64,000 nt of DNA from Collinsella tanakaei YIT 12063 (GTDB lineage: Bacteria; Actinomycetota; Coriobacteriia; Coriobacteriales; Coriobacteriaceae): the NCBI RefSeq assembly GCF_000225705.1, contig NZ_JH126468.1:184818-248817 (forward strand), in the 5' to 3' direction. Of this stretch, positions 7,577 to 15,282 are shown one piece after another. The notes beneath the pieces were generated by a model that did no database searches, was not told where the DNA came from, and saw only the letters and a list, made by a program, of their open reading frames with translations. How positions within the stretch are numbered: the first letter of the stretch is position 1; every line of letters begins with the position of its first letter. The position numbers and the translations under genes were made by a program.

Positions 7577-7839
7577 CTACAACCCGAACTCTTCGCGCAG
7601 GCGCTAGCCCCCTTGCGGGCGGGATGCGTCCGCCCCTCCACCACATCACGATGCCCCTCGGCCGAGCTCTTGAGCAAATCGAGGCGGACCATGAGCCGCT
7701 CATACGACTCGATGTCCATGACCGCAAGATCACCTGCACCATTTTTAGCGACACAGACCGGCTACCGCTTTTCCCGGCACCATGCCGACACCTCGTCGTA
7801 TCCGTTGCGCAGCGTGGAGCTTGAAATGATCTTGGGCAT
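7577..7839 (-). pseudogene. Decayed Phd/YefM-type antitoxin gene
   Basis: The gene starts MPKIISSSTLRNGYDEVSAW and is interrupted by an in-frame TAG after about 25 codons. It then resumes with the typical Phd continuation (KNGAGDLAVMDIESYERLM). A frameshift near the end is corrected by a tail reading REEFGL and a stop. The length is not a multiple of three. An AGGAGG site upstream and the tight overlap with the toxin start mark a former type II toxin-antitoxin operon. Confidence 0.7.
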
Positions 7840-7907
7840 GATATACCTCTATTCCTCCTATATTTAGTGAGAATTTCTTTGGTATATCAGCTTTAGGACA
7901 GCGTCAA

Positions 7908-9275
7908 TCACTCGTTGAGAAACCGCACCGGTGCGACCCTGATCACGCGAAACACCGGCATCAGCTCCGCTACAACCAGCACGACGAATCCTGCGACGGC
8001 GATGAGGGCCGCAGGGGCAAAACGCACGGACAGCGTCGCGCTCCCAGCACCCAAGCCCAACGCATGGGCCGCGATCACGTTGGAAAGCACAACAGCAAAC
8101 AATGCAGCTGAGCCTGCAGTCACCACATGCATAAAGGCCTCGAAAAGCGAGACGGCGCAGACCTGGCGCGGGGTGGCACCCCATACCTCCAGCAATGACG
8201 CGTCGTGCTCACGCACTCGCAAGGCAAGAACTACATGTGCGCATGACCCCACAGTCGCCAAGATGATCGGCCCCGCAAACATTACGCACGCGAGGCGCGG
8301 GTCGAGGCCGAATCCGCTCCCAATCGGCAAGTCGCATGCCGTGGCATACCGCCCCATCAAGTCCATCATCGAATAGAAACCCGCAACGATGCCCATAGCA
8401 ACCACGAGGAATGTCTCAATCGACAAGCTTTTCGTCAAACCGTGCCGAGCGCTCCTGCGCGCAAGAAGCCACGCTGTCCAGCGCGACAACGGACACGTCA
8501 CCGCGCGCAGGATCCTCGGCAAAAGTACTGGGGAGAACGCCGTAATAAGCACCGGGATCGCAATAGGCAAAAAGACAAGCCAGGTACTCTGACCGAAGTC
8601 GACAGGGGCCAAGGCGGGGTCGACCGTAGACACACACCACGCGGCGGCGGCACATGCGGCAAGGGCGGCAAGCCATCGCAGCGGCGTCATGCGCGCGGAT
8701 GCGCCCTCGACCGACCGCTCGTCACGCAAGGCCAACACGGGCGGGGCGCACGCCGCTGCCCTTGCGGCGCGCGCCCCACCGAGCACCGAAACGAGTAACG
8801 ATACACCCATAACCGCAGGGTAGAGGGATAATCCTGTCAGAAGCCGCACCCCTTCGAACAAGTCGATATCCTTGAACAGAGCGCTGAATACGGCGGGGGA
8901 ACTTGCCCAGCACAAAGCCAAGCCCAAGCACGAACCGAAGACCCCCACAAGCGCAATTTGAACGATGACGGCAAAGCCCACCACAACCGGAGGAATGTTG
9001 ATCACCTGCCACAGGGCATAGGTGCGCCGCAACGAGAAGATGCTTCCCCGGGCCGTTGAAGAGAGAACGACGCATCCGGAAAGCGCCGAGAACATGAGAA
9101 TCGCCTGGGCGACGCTTCTAAAGAAGAAAGAAGCCGACGCCATCGGATCCGCTGCCGCCGTTGCGGAAAACGATGCGAACCAACCTCCCATATAGCCAAA
9201 CGCGGCGGCAACGGCGAGCACGCCGAACCACACATGCCAATGCTCCCGAACATCGCCAACAAGCAGGAGAATCAT
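7908..9275 (-). CDS. ABC transporter permease, FtsX/MacB type
   Basis: This 455-residue membrane protein has an N-terminal segment, a long extracytoplasmic part and several C-terminal hydrophobic helices. The FtsX-like core occurs twice: VLALRVREHDASLLEVWGATPRQV near the C-terminus and a related block in the middle. Its ATG overlaps the stop of the ATPase gene in an ATGA arrangement, so translation is coupled. With the ATPase it probably forms an exporter or mechanotransmission complex of the MacB/LolCDE superfamily. No membrane-fusion partner is adjacent, so the substrate is unknown. Confidence 0.83.
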   Translation of the reverse strand: MILLLVGDVREHWHVWFGVLAVAAAFGYMGGWFASFSATAAADPMASASFFFRSVAQAILMFSALSGCVVLSSTARGSIFSLRRTYALWQVINIPPVVVGFAVIVQIALVGVFGSCLGLALCWASSPAVFSALFKDIDLFEGVRLLTGLSLYPAVMGVSLLVSVLGGARAARAAACAPPVLALRDERSVEGASARMTPLRWLAALAACAAAAWCVSTVDPALAPVDFGQSTWLVFLPIAIPVLITAFSPVLLPRILRAVTCPLSRWTAWLLARRSARHGLTKSLSIETFLVVAMGIVAGFYSMMDLMGRYATACDLPIGSGFGLDPRLACVMFAGPIILATVGSCAHVVLALRVREHDASLLEVWGATPRQVCAVSLFEAFMHVVTAGSAALFAVVLSNVIAAHALGLGAGSATLSVRFAPAALIAVAGFVVLVVAELMPVFRVIRVAPVRFLNE

Positions 9276-10027
9276 CGCAACATCGCCCCCTCGGCGGCTT
9301 CGCGCGGCTCCATCTTCTCCATCGCGGCGAGGATTTCCCGCGACGTGGAGCGAGTCATCATGTGGACGATCTTCCCGTCACGCATCACAAGCACTCGGTC
9401 GGCACGAGCGGCCGCCTCAAGATCATGCGTCACCATAACGACGGACCGGCTCTCCCCATCCGCCATGGCTCGCAGCATATCGAGGACCACGTTCCCGTTC
9501 GCCGTGTCGAGGGCGCCAGTGGGTTCATCGGCAAACACAATGTCCGGACCAGAAGCGACAGCCCGGGCGAGCGCCACGCGCTGCGCCTCGCCACCGGACA
9601 AATCGGCCGGACGAGCATGCTCCTTCCCTCCCATACCGACCCGCTCCAAGAGATCGCACATGTCCTTCCTGCTCACCCTACGACCGGCAAAGCGCTCAGG
9701 TAGCGAGACGTTCTCGCCCACGGAAAGCGAGGGCATGAGATTATACTGCTGGAACACGAACCCGACATGCCTGGCTCTAACCTTCGCGCTCTCGCCGCGC
9801 CTCGCTCGCACGATATCCACGCCCATAAGATGAATCTCGCCCGCATCGGGGACCTCAAGCCCCGCCAAACAGTACAGCAGTGTCGACTTGCCCGAACCGG
9901 ATGGTCCCACGATTGACACCATCTCCCCAGCCGACACGCTCATATCAACGCGGCGAAGAAGCTCAGTGCTCAGATCTCCATGTCTGTAACTTTTGCGCAC
10001 ACCACGTGCCTCAACGAGGATGCCCAT
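9272..10027 (-). CDS. ABC transporter ATP-binding protein, MacB/LolD type
   Basis: This 251-residue ATPase has Walker [10 protein letters not shown], signature LSGGEAQRVALARA, Walker [13 protein letters not shown] and the H-loop VTHD, all intact. The [10 protein letters not shown] form is characteristic of the MacB/LolD/FtsE branch. The start at MGILVEARG follows an AAAGGAG site; the frame is open further upstream but without a ribosome binding site. It is coupled to the FtsX-type permease downstream. An XRE regulator starts about 150 bp further on the same strand and could control it. Confidence 0.9.
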   Translation of the reverse strand: MGILVEARGVRKSYRHGDLSTELLRRVDMSVSAGEMVSIVGPSGSGKSTLLYCLAGLEVPDAGEIHLMGVDIVRARRGESAKVRARHVGFVFQQYNLMPSLSVGENVSLPERFAGRRVSRKDMCDLLERVGMGGKEHARPADLSGGEAQRVALARAVASGPDIVFADEPTGALDTANGNVVLDMLRAMADGESRSVVMVTHDLEAAARADRVLVMRDGKIVHMMTRSTSREILAAMEKMEPREAAEGAMLR

Positions 10028-10180
10028 AATTCTTTTGCTCCTTTTGCCAACCCGCCCCTGAGCATACAAGACCAAGGCGCATGAGCCCCGCCTCCGCAAG
10101 AAAGGGCGTATCGGACAAACGCCAAGTTACCTTACACGCGTCAAGTCAATTGATAGCGAATACGAGAACCCAGCCAGCGG

Positions 10181-10582
10181 CTACTTCCATCCGGGGATGT
10201 CGGCACCCGCGGTGAGCATCGTGGACAGGATGGTCAGGATAACGACGATCAGCAGGAACACGACCGCGGTACCGGCGATAACCATGAGGGCGCTGAGGGC
10301 GAAGCGGTGCTCGCGCGACAACTCGCGCGGGGCGGCTGCCAAGGGCGTCTCGCACACCGACGGGACACTCGCCGAGCCCGTGAGGATGAAGTCCGTGCTC
10401 ACACGATAGATTTGCGCGAGCTTGACCACGTTGTCGACCTCGGGGCGACCCTGAGCGCCCTCCCATTTCGAGATGGCCTGACGGGAAACCCCGAGCAGAT
10501 CCGCCAACTGCTCCTGCGAATAGCCGGCCTTGCGGCGAAGATCGAGCAGACGGTCGGCAAGCTGCGTCGCTGCGTCATCCAT
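10181..10582 (-). CDS. XRE-family regulator with C-terminal membrane helix
   Basis: This 133-residue protein has an N-terminal helix-turn-helix (YSQEQLADLLGVSRQAISKWE, residues about 10-65). A single hydrophobic helix (about 98-122) lies close to the C-terminus. An AAGGAGG site precedes the ATG. The layout repeats that of the regulator at 0.8 kb, a membrane-tethered XRE protein. It lies upstream of, and in the same direction as, the MacB-like ABC pair, which is its most likely target. Confidence 0.82.
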   Translation of the reverse strand: MDDAATQLADRLLDLRRKAGYSQEQLADLLGVSRQAISKWEGAQGRPEVDNVVKLAQIYRVSTDFILTGSASVPSVCETPLAAAPRELSREHRFALSALMVIAGTAVVFLLIVVILTILSTMLTAGADIPGWK

Positions 10583-10708
10583 AATGAAAGCCTCCTTGTA
10601 GCACTGTTGTTCCAGGCCCGAAGGCAGCCGTCATGGAATGCTTTCGCCCCTTTGGCCACCTGGACTCAGTGCAAGACTATCCTCGCAACCGCCGTTGCGC
10701 TCCACCAT

Positions 10709-10951
10709 CTAGCAGCGACAATTGTAGCAACACATCATGACAATTCCGCCACCGCCCGTTGCGGTGAGGAAGCAGGGCCCCCGTGAGATGCTTTGCTGTA
10801 AACGGCAGTGTGGCAGCTGGCGACAGCGCAGGTCGGCGGCGCGATAGATGTTCGCCGCATTGCAGGTCCACACATCAAGAACCTTGATGAAGACCCCCGC
10901 CGCAACACCAGCCAAGGCGAACGCGATCGTTTTCAAGTCTGCCTCGCGCAC
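10709..10951 (-). CDS. Possible small membrane protein, probably degraded
   Basis: A GTG start with an AAAGGG site 5 bp upstream opens an 80-codon frame. Its first 30 residues form a convincing membrane helix (TIAFALAGVAAGVFIKVLDVW). The rest (many Cys, Arg and Gly) does not look protein-like and suggests a frameshift. It may be a truncated relative of small phage-type or housekeeping membrane proteins. I would treat it as hypothetical or pseudogene. Confidence 0.3.
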   Translation of the reverse strand: MREADLKTIAFALAGVAAGVFIKVLDVWTCNAANIYRAADLRCRQLPHCRLQQSISRGPCFLTATGGGGIVMMCCYNCRC

Positions 10952-10987
10952 ATTGGCCCTTTCAGCTGGAGCGAAATAACGCGCCGG

Positions 10988-11305
10988 CTACTCAACCTTG
11001 ACTCCCGTCATACGCACCAAGCCAAAACGAACGAGCAGCGTCTCGCATACGCGAAACCAATAGAAAACGACAATCAACGCCACAGCGTACAGGACGATGG
11101 AATCTTGAAGAAGCCGCCGCGTAAACCAAATGAGGACGAGAATCGGAGACATAAGGAGGGCAAAGGCTGCCAAGACGGCAGTTGATCTGCCGAACCCGCC
11201 CAACGGTGCCCATTCGAACTCTTCTCCACAGGCGCACCGCCTCGGCATAACGCCGAACTTAACTGGCAGCCTTCGTCCGCAACGAGCGCAGGCAATCCGC
11301 CTCAT
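10988..11305 (-). CDS. Zinc-ribbon small membrane protein
   Basis: This 105-residue protein begins with a rubredoxin-like knuckle pair (CARCGRRLPVKFG and PRRCACGEEF, residues 5-30) followed by two membrane helices (about 45-68 and 72-90). An AGAGGGG site precedes the chosen ATG (MRRIACARCG). The function is unknown. A partial second copy of its membrane half lies at 6.2 kb, showing that this locus has been duplicated. Confidence 0.68.
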   Translation of the reverse strand: MRRIACARCGRRLPVKFGVMPRRCACGEEFEWAPLGGFGRSTAVLAAFALLMSPILVLIWFTRRLLQDSIVLYAVALIVVFYWFRVCETLLVRFGLVRMTGVKVE

Positions 11306-11400
11306 TATCAACCCCTCTTCCGAACCGAGCTGCCACTGAAATCCGCACAAGGACACCAGAAAGCAGCTCGAGCAGGCGCCTTTATTCGGTCTTTATTTGC

Positions 11401-12780
11401 TTACCCCACGCCGTCCATAAGCGCCCAATGCCACGCGGGCACGACCTCGATCATTCCCTCGGGAACCTCGATCGTCGAGCGCTCGCGAAGCGTTACCACC
11501 AGACCCTTGTCCACCCCGGCATACCACATGGCGGACGCCAAAGAACCGATTTCGCGTGCTCGCGTGCGATCCGCCGTCATATCCACCGTCACCTGTATAA
11601 GGCCATATGGCTCGAGCGAAAGAGCGTCACCCACCACGAAGTCGACCTTCTCCCGCTTTGCGCCGGGAACGGTGAGCGAGCAAACCGTGTCAATCCGGGC
11701 CGATGCCGCTCGGCGAGCGAGCTCGTTGTGCACGGCGGTCTCCAGCCGCTTGCCAGCATCTTGCTGGCTCGCGCGGGAGACGGCGTGCGCCATGCCGGTG
11801 TCGACGGCATACACCTTGCGGGTCGCCGTGCTCGACGGGGAGAATGACGTGGAATACTCGCTTACGCCATCGTAGAGATGTGCCTGCTCGAGCAGTCGCG
11901 ACACCTCCGAGACAGTCTCCCACGTTGTTGGATACCCCACCTTTTTCAGGCTCGCCACAAGGCTGTTGACCGACAACTCGCAACCGGTGTTGCGCAGCCC
12001 ATACAGCGCGACTTGGTTCGCCAGCGCCACGCCGGCACGCGGGTACCTGTCGACCACGTCGCGCACCACGACATCGCGAACGTACGTCTGCAGCAACGCC
12101 ATACGCTCGGCGCCGCCGCAGCCCTGCGCCCCAGGAAAACCGCCCTCAATCAAATACCGATCAAAAGCGGCTTCCAACGAACTTCTCATCGTCGGAGCAA
12201 CGGAACCTGCAAGCGCAAGGTCGTCCGCATCTGGAAGATCGATGCCATTAAATAGGCAGAATTCTACAAAGGACAGGGGGCGCATAGGATGCTCGAGAAG
12301 CCTGCCGCGAAACCGGCTCGCGATCTCGTCAGCGGACAGCTTGGACGACGAACCCGTCACCACAAGCGTCACGCGCTCTCGCTCCGCGATTCTCTGACAG
12401 AATCCTTCCCAATCGTCCGCCTCTTGGACCTCATCGAGGAATAGGTAGCATCCTTCGCTTCTGGCAGAAGGGACCTGGCGCCAGTATTCCTCAACGACAT
12501 CATTGAGCAACGCAGGAGGCGTCGGTCGAAGCCTGTCATCTGCGAAGTTGAAGTAGAACACCCGATCGCGCGGCACGCCGCAGGACAACAACTGCTGGAT
12601 GAGCTGGAACGCGTAGAACGTCTTGCCACACCGACGGATACCCGTAATGGCATGGATGAGATTGAACGGCGCGGGCTCGGGCAGCGCCTCGACAACCTCG
12701 CGGCGCGGACGGGGGCTCGGAAACTCAAAAGCACGAGCCTCTTGCACAAGATCGGCATAGTCAAACGCAGTCGGCGACAT
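11401..12780 (-). CDS. AAA_14/DUF4143 ATPase (copy A)
   Basis: This 459-residue stand-alone ATPase has a P-loop in GIRRCGKTFYAF (about residue 55-66) and Walker B LFLDEVQE. It has a sensor-1-like VVTGSSSKL, and the PLSFVEFCLFNG segment typical of AAA_14 proteins. A middle winged-helix region follows, then a C-terminal DUF4143 nuclease-like domain (ending VDKGLVVTLRE and VVPAWHWALMDG). These genes are common in gut bacteria, often in many paralogues, with no proven function. The ATG is preceded by AGGAAGGGGAG. Directly upstream are two tandem inverted repeats with a 33-bp period, and the second copy at 46 kb has the same arrangement with different sequence. Confidence 0.85.
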   Translation of the reverse strand: MSPTAFDYADLVQEARAFEFPSPRPRREVVEALPEPAPFNLIHAITGIRRCGKTFYAFQLIQQLLSCGVPRDRVFYFNFADDRLRPTPPALLNDVVEEYWRQVPSARSEGCYLFLDEVQEADDWEGFCQRIAERERVTLVVTGSSSKLSADEIASRFRGRLLEHPMRPLSFVEFCLFNGIDLPDADDLALAGSVAPTMRSSLEAAFDRYLIEGGFPGAQGCGGAERMALLQTYVRDVVVRDVVDRYPRAGVALANQVALYGLRNTGCELSVNSLVASLKKVGYPTTWETVSEVSRLLEQAHLYDGVSEYSTSFSPSSTATRKVYAVDTGMAHAVSRASQQDAGKRLETAVHNELARRAASARIDTVCSLTVPGAKREKVDFVVGDALSLEPYGLIQVTVDMTADRTRAREIGSLASAMWYAGVDKGLVVTLRERSTIEVPEGMIEVVPAWHWALMDGVG

Positions 12781-12814
12781 TGGATACTCCCCTTCCTCCG
12801 CCATCAGTATACCA

Positions 12815-12870
12815 ACTTCTCTTCAATGGAGAGAAGTTTAAGCTTTTTCTTCACTTCGTTGGAGAGAAGT
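12815..12870 (-). promoter_or_regulatory. Tandem inverted-repeat operator candidate of AAA ATPase copy A
   Basis: Two 23-bp units begin exactly 33 bp apart. The first is a perfect inverted repeat, ACTTCTCT-N7-AGAGAAGT. The second keeps the right arm and most of the left arm (19 of 23 positions identical). They lie 35-90 bp upstream of the ATG, where a promoter is expected. Self-regulation is inferred, not shown. Confidence 0.5.
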
Positions 12871-12987
12871 ATGAGGGCACGCTTGAGGCAGCGCCCGTTC
12901 CCTTACGCACTCGAGCCGGTATTCGCGCACATAAGGAAATGCGATACCAACCATGACATATGAAGGAGTTTCGAACGGCACCGAGTC

Positions 12988-13058
12988 CACAAGACGCCTC
13001 CGGCAGGAGGCGGCCGCTTGGTATGGCGAGCTTTAACAAGTTGAACAAAGTTAAACAA
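12988..13058. repeat. 71-bp dispersed repeat, copy 2
   Basis: This is the partner of 6933-7003. On the plus strand this copy ends a tiny frame (MTYEGVSNGTESTRR...WYGEL) that starts at 12955 and stops inside the repeat. Copy 1 retains the same RLxQEAAAWYGEL ending. I cannot tell whether a small peptide or the end of a lost gene is encoded. Apart from this repeat and the ATPase operator, the 12781-13174 spacer shows nothing else. Confidence 0.65.
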
Positions 13059-13118
13059 AGTTCTCGGTAGCGGGGTACACCGATGAGGGGTCGTCGACCC
13101 GTGCGACCGCTCAAACTT

Positions 13119-13171
13119 ATCTTCGCCATATCTAGTATACTTGTCGATAATATTACGAAGATGGCGAGGAT
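13119..13171 (+). promoter_or_regulatory. Inverted repeats over the fic promoter and ribosome binding site
   Basis: ATCTTCGCCAT (13119) and ATGGCGAGGAT (13161) form an imperfect inverted repeat enclosing a second, imperfect palindrome around TAGTATACTTGTCGATA. The right arm includes the GAGGA ribosome binding site. This resembles an autoregulatory operator, but no binding data exist. Confidence 0.35.
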
Positions 13172-13174
13172 ATC

Positions 13175-14269
13175 GTGACTCAATTCGATTTCAACAGGGC
13201 GCTTGCCAGCCTCATGACTCCGGAGGTCGTATCCGCTCTCGGGAACATCCGGGAGCTCAAGGGCAAGACGTCCCTGCTCTCCGCCGCCCATCCCAACCGC
13301 TTCGCCGCCTTGGTGGAGGTGGCCAAGATTCAGAGCACGAGCGCTTCGAACAAGATCGAAAACATCTCGACCTCCGACAGGCGCCTGCACGAGCTTATGC
13401 TCGAGAACGTGGAGCCGAAAAACCGCGACGAGCGTGAGATCGCCGGGTACCGGTACGTCTTGGACATCGTCCACGAGAGCCACGATAACATCCCCATCAC
13501 GCCCGGCGTCATCCTCCAGCTTCACCGCGACCTATACCGTTTCTCCGGAGATTCCCATGCAGGCAGATGGAAGGACTCCGATAACGTCATCGCCGAGCGA
13601 ACCGCCCAAGGCGAGCTCGTCGCACGTTTTATCCCCACGTCCGCCGCCGCAACGTCCGGTGCCATCGAGGCCATCTGCAACGAATATCGCAAGCAGGTCG
13701 AGGCCGTGGTGTACGACCCCCTGCTTGTCTCCCTTGTGTTCGCGTTCGACTTCGCGAGCATCCATCCGTTCAACGACGGCAATGGACGCATGAGCAGGTT
13801 GGTCACGCTGCTGCTCATGTACCGCTCTGGATACGACGTGGGAAAGTACGTCTCAATCGAAAGGGAGATCGAGCGAACGAAGGAGACCTATTACGAGGCC
13901 CTCGCCGCAAGCTCCCATGGCTGGCGGGAGGGCGATAACGACTACACCCCCTTTATCACGTACATGCTAGGTATCATCGGCGCGTGCTACCGAGAGCTCG
14001 CCGACAGGTTCTCTCTGGTGGGCGCCCCCGCGGGCAACGAAGATGCGGTCCGTGCGTTTCTCGACAAGCAGCTCGGCACCGCGACAAAACGGGAAATCCT
14101 GGACGCCAACCCCGGCATGAGTCAACGCACGCTCGAGCGCATTCTCTCAAAGCTACAGCAAGAGGGCGTTATCGAGAAAGTTGGCGCAGCGCGATCGACC
14201 GCGTACCGGCGACTATGGGACACCCCCTCTCCGGCAAACCTTCCCCATGAAAGAACGGAAACCAGATGA
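13175..14269 (+). CDS. Fic family protein (probable AMPylase) with N-terminal inhibitory motif and C-terminal winged helix
   Basis: This 364-residue Fic protein carries the full catalytic loop HPFNDGNGRMSR near residue 196-207, so nucleotidyl transfer should be possible. An S-x3-E-N inhibitory motif (SNKIEN) lies in the N-terminal helix near residues 57-62, which marks a class II Fic that self-inhibits by an Arg clash. The C-terminal 60 residues (TKREILDANPGMSQRTLERILSKLQQEGVIEKV) look like a winged helix, suggesting DNA-binding autoregulation. The start is GTG with a GAGGA site. Its stop overlaps the LysR start by 4 bp (ATGA), an unexpected coupling. Confidence 0.88.
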   Translation: MTQFDFNRALASLMTPEVVSALGNIRELKGKTSLLSAAHPNRFAALVEVAKIQSTSASNKIENISTSDRRLHELMLENVEPKNRDEREIAGYRYVLDIVHESHDNIPITPGVILQLHRDLYRFSGDSHAGRWKDSDNVIAERTAQGELVARFIPTSAAATSGAIEAICNEYRKQVEAVVYDPLLVSLVFAFDFASIHPFNDGNGRMSRLVTLLLMYRSGYDVGKYVSIEREIERTKETYYEALAASSHGWREGDNDYTPFITYMLGIIGACYRELADRFSLVGAPAGNEDAVRAFLDKQLGTATKREILDANPGMSQRTLERILSKLQQEGVIEKVGAARSTAYRRLWDTPSPANLPHERTETR

Positions 14270-15180
14270 AACTCCAACAACTCAGATATATCGTCGAGGT
14301 GGCAGCATGCGGCAGCGTCACGGAGGCAGCACGCAGGCTCTTTGTATCGCAGCCAAGCGTGACCGCCGCCGTGCGCGACCTGGAGCGCGAAATGGGCATC
14401 ACGGTGTTTGAGCGGACGAGTAAGGGCATGGTGACCACCACCGAGGGGCAGACCTTCCTCGGCTACGCGCGCCAGGTGCTGGAGCAGGCCGACCTGCTTG
14501 AAGAGCGCTTCAAGCGCGACACCCAGCCCGTGCCCCGCTTCGCTGTCTCCTGCCAGCACTACTCGTTTGCCGTCAACGCTTTTGTGGACGTGATCCGCAC
14601 CTTTAACGCCAGCCGCTACGAGTTCACCTTGCGCGAGGAACAGACGCACGAGATCATCGAGGACGTCGCCCATATGAAAAGCGAGCTGGGTGTGCTCTAC
14701 CTCTCGGACGCAAACCGCGAGGTCATAACCCGCATGCTGCGCGCTGAGGAGCTTGAGTTCGAGCCTCTTTTCTCGACCGCATCGCACGTCTTCCTCTCCT
14801 CGACGCACCCGCTGGCGACGCGTCCCTCTGTCACGCTCGAAGATCTCGCCGGCTACCCCTACCTCTCCTACGAGCAAGGCGACTTCAACTCGTTCTACTT
14901 CTCAGAGGAACCGCTCTCCACGCTGGGCCGCGACAAGAACATCCGCGTGCGCGACCGTGCCACCCTGTTCAACCTGCTCATAGGCCTCGATGGCTACACC
15001 GTGTGCTCGGGCGTGATCTCGCACGAGCTCAACGGCGAAGACATCATCGCGATTCCCCTTGAAGTTGAAGAGCACATGGAGGTGGGTATTGTCACGCGGC
15101 GCAACACGCACCTCTCGCGCTACGGAGAAGCGTTTATCGCCGCGATTCGCAAGCATATCCCAAGCTCATCCGTGCTATAG
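14266..15180 (+). CDS. LysR-family regulator
   Basis: This 304-residue LysR-type regulator has a winged helix in residues 1-60 (VTEAARRLFVSQPSVTAAVRDLEREMGITVFER) and a periplasmic-binding-like effector domain after residue 90. It lies 102 bp upstream of the MetE-like gene on the same strand, and regulators of this layout often control methionine or cysteine genes. Activation of that gene is the simplest hypothesis. Its ATG overlaps the fic stop, so it may be translated partly by coupling. Otherwise only a weak AAAGAACGG precedes it. Confidence 0.87.
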   Translation: MKLQQLRYIVEVAACGSVTEAARRLFVSQPSVTAAVRDLEREMGITVFERTSKGMVTTTEGQTFLGYARQVLEQADLLEERFKRDTQPVPRFAVSCQHYSFAVNAFVDVIRTFNASRYEFTLREEQTHEIIEDVAHMKSELGVLYLSDANREVITRMLRAEELEFEPLFSTASHVFLSSTHPLATRPSVTLEDLAGYPYLSYEQGDFNSFYFSEEPLSTLGRDKNIRVRDRATLFNLLIGLDGYTVCSGVISHELNGEDIIAIPLEVEEHMEVGIVTRRNTHLSRYGEAFIAAIRKHIPSSSVL

Positions 15181-15282
15181 GTTTTTCCTATCGTATTGTC
15201 ATTGATTTCAGTATTTCCCAATCGAGGTGCGTCCGCGCATACTCCTTTCATCAGATAGCGCACCCAATGAAAGGAACCAACC

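Noticed and set aside
12851-13525. 224-codon minus-strand frame
   Set aside because: It covers the repeat, the fic promoter and the fic 5' end in antisense. The segment shared with another frame at 6.5-7 kb is explained by the 71-bp DNA repeat.
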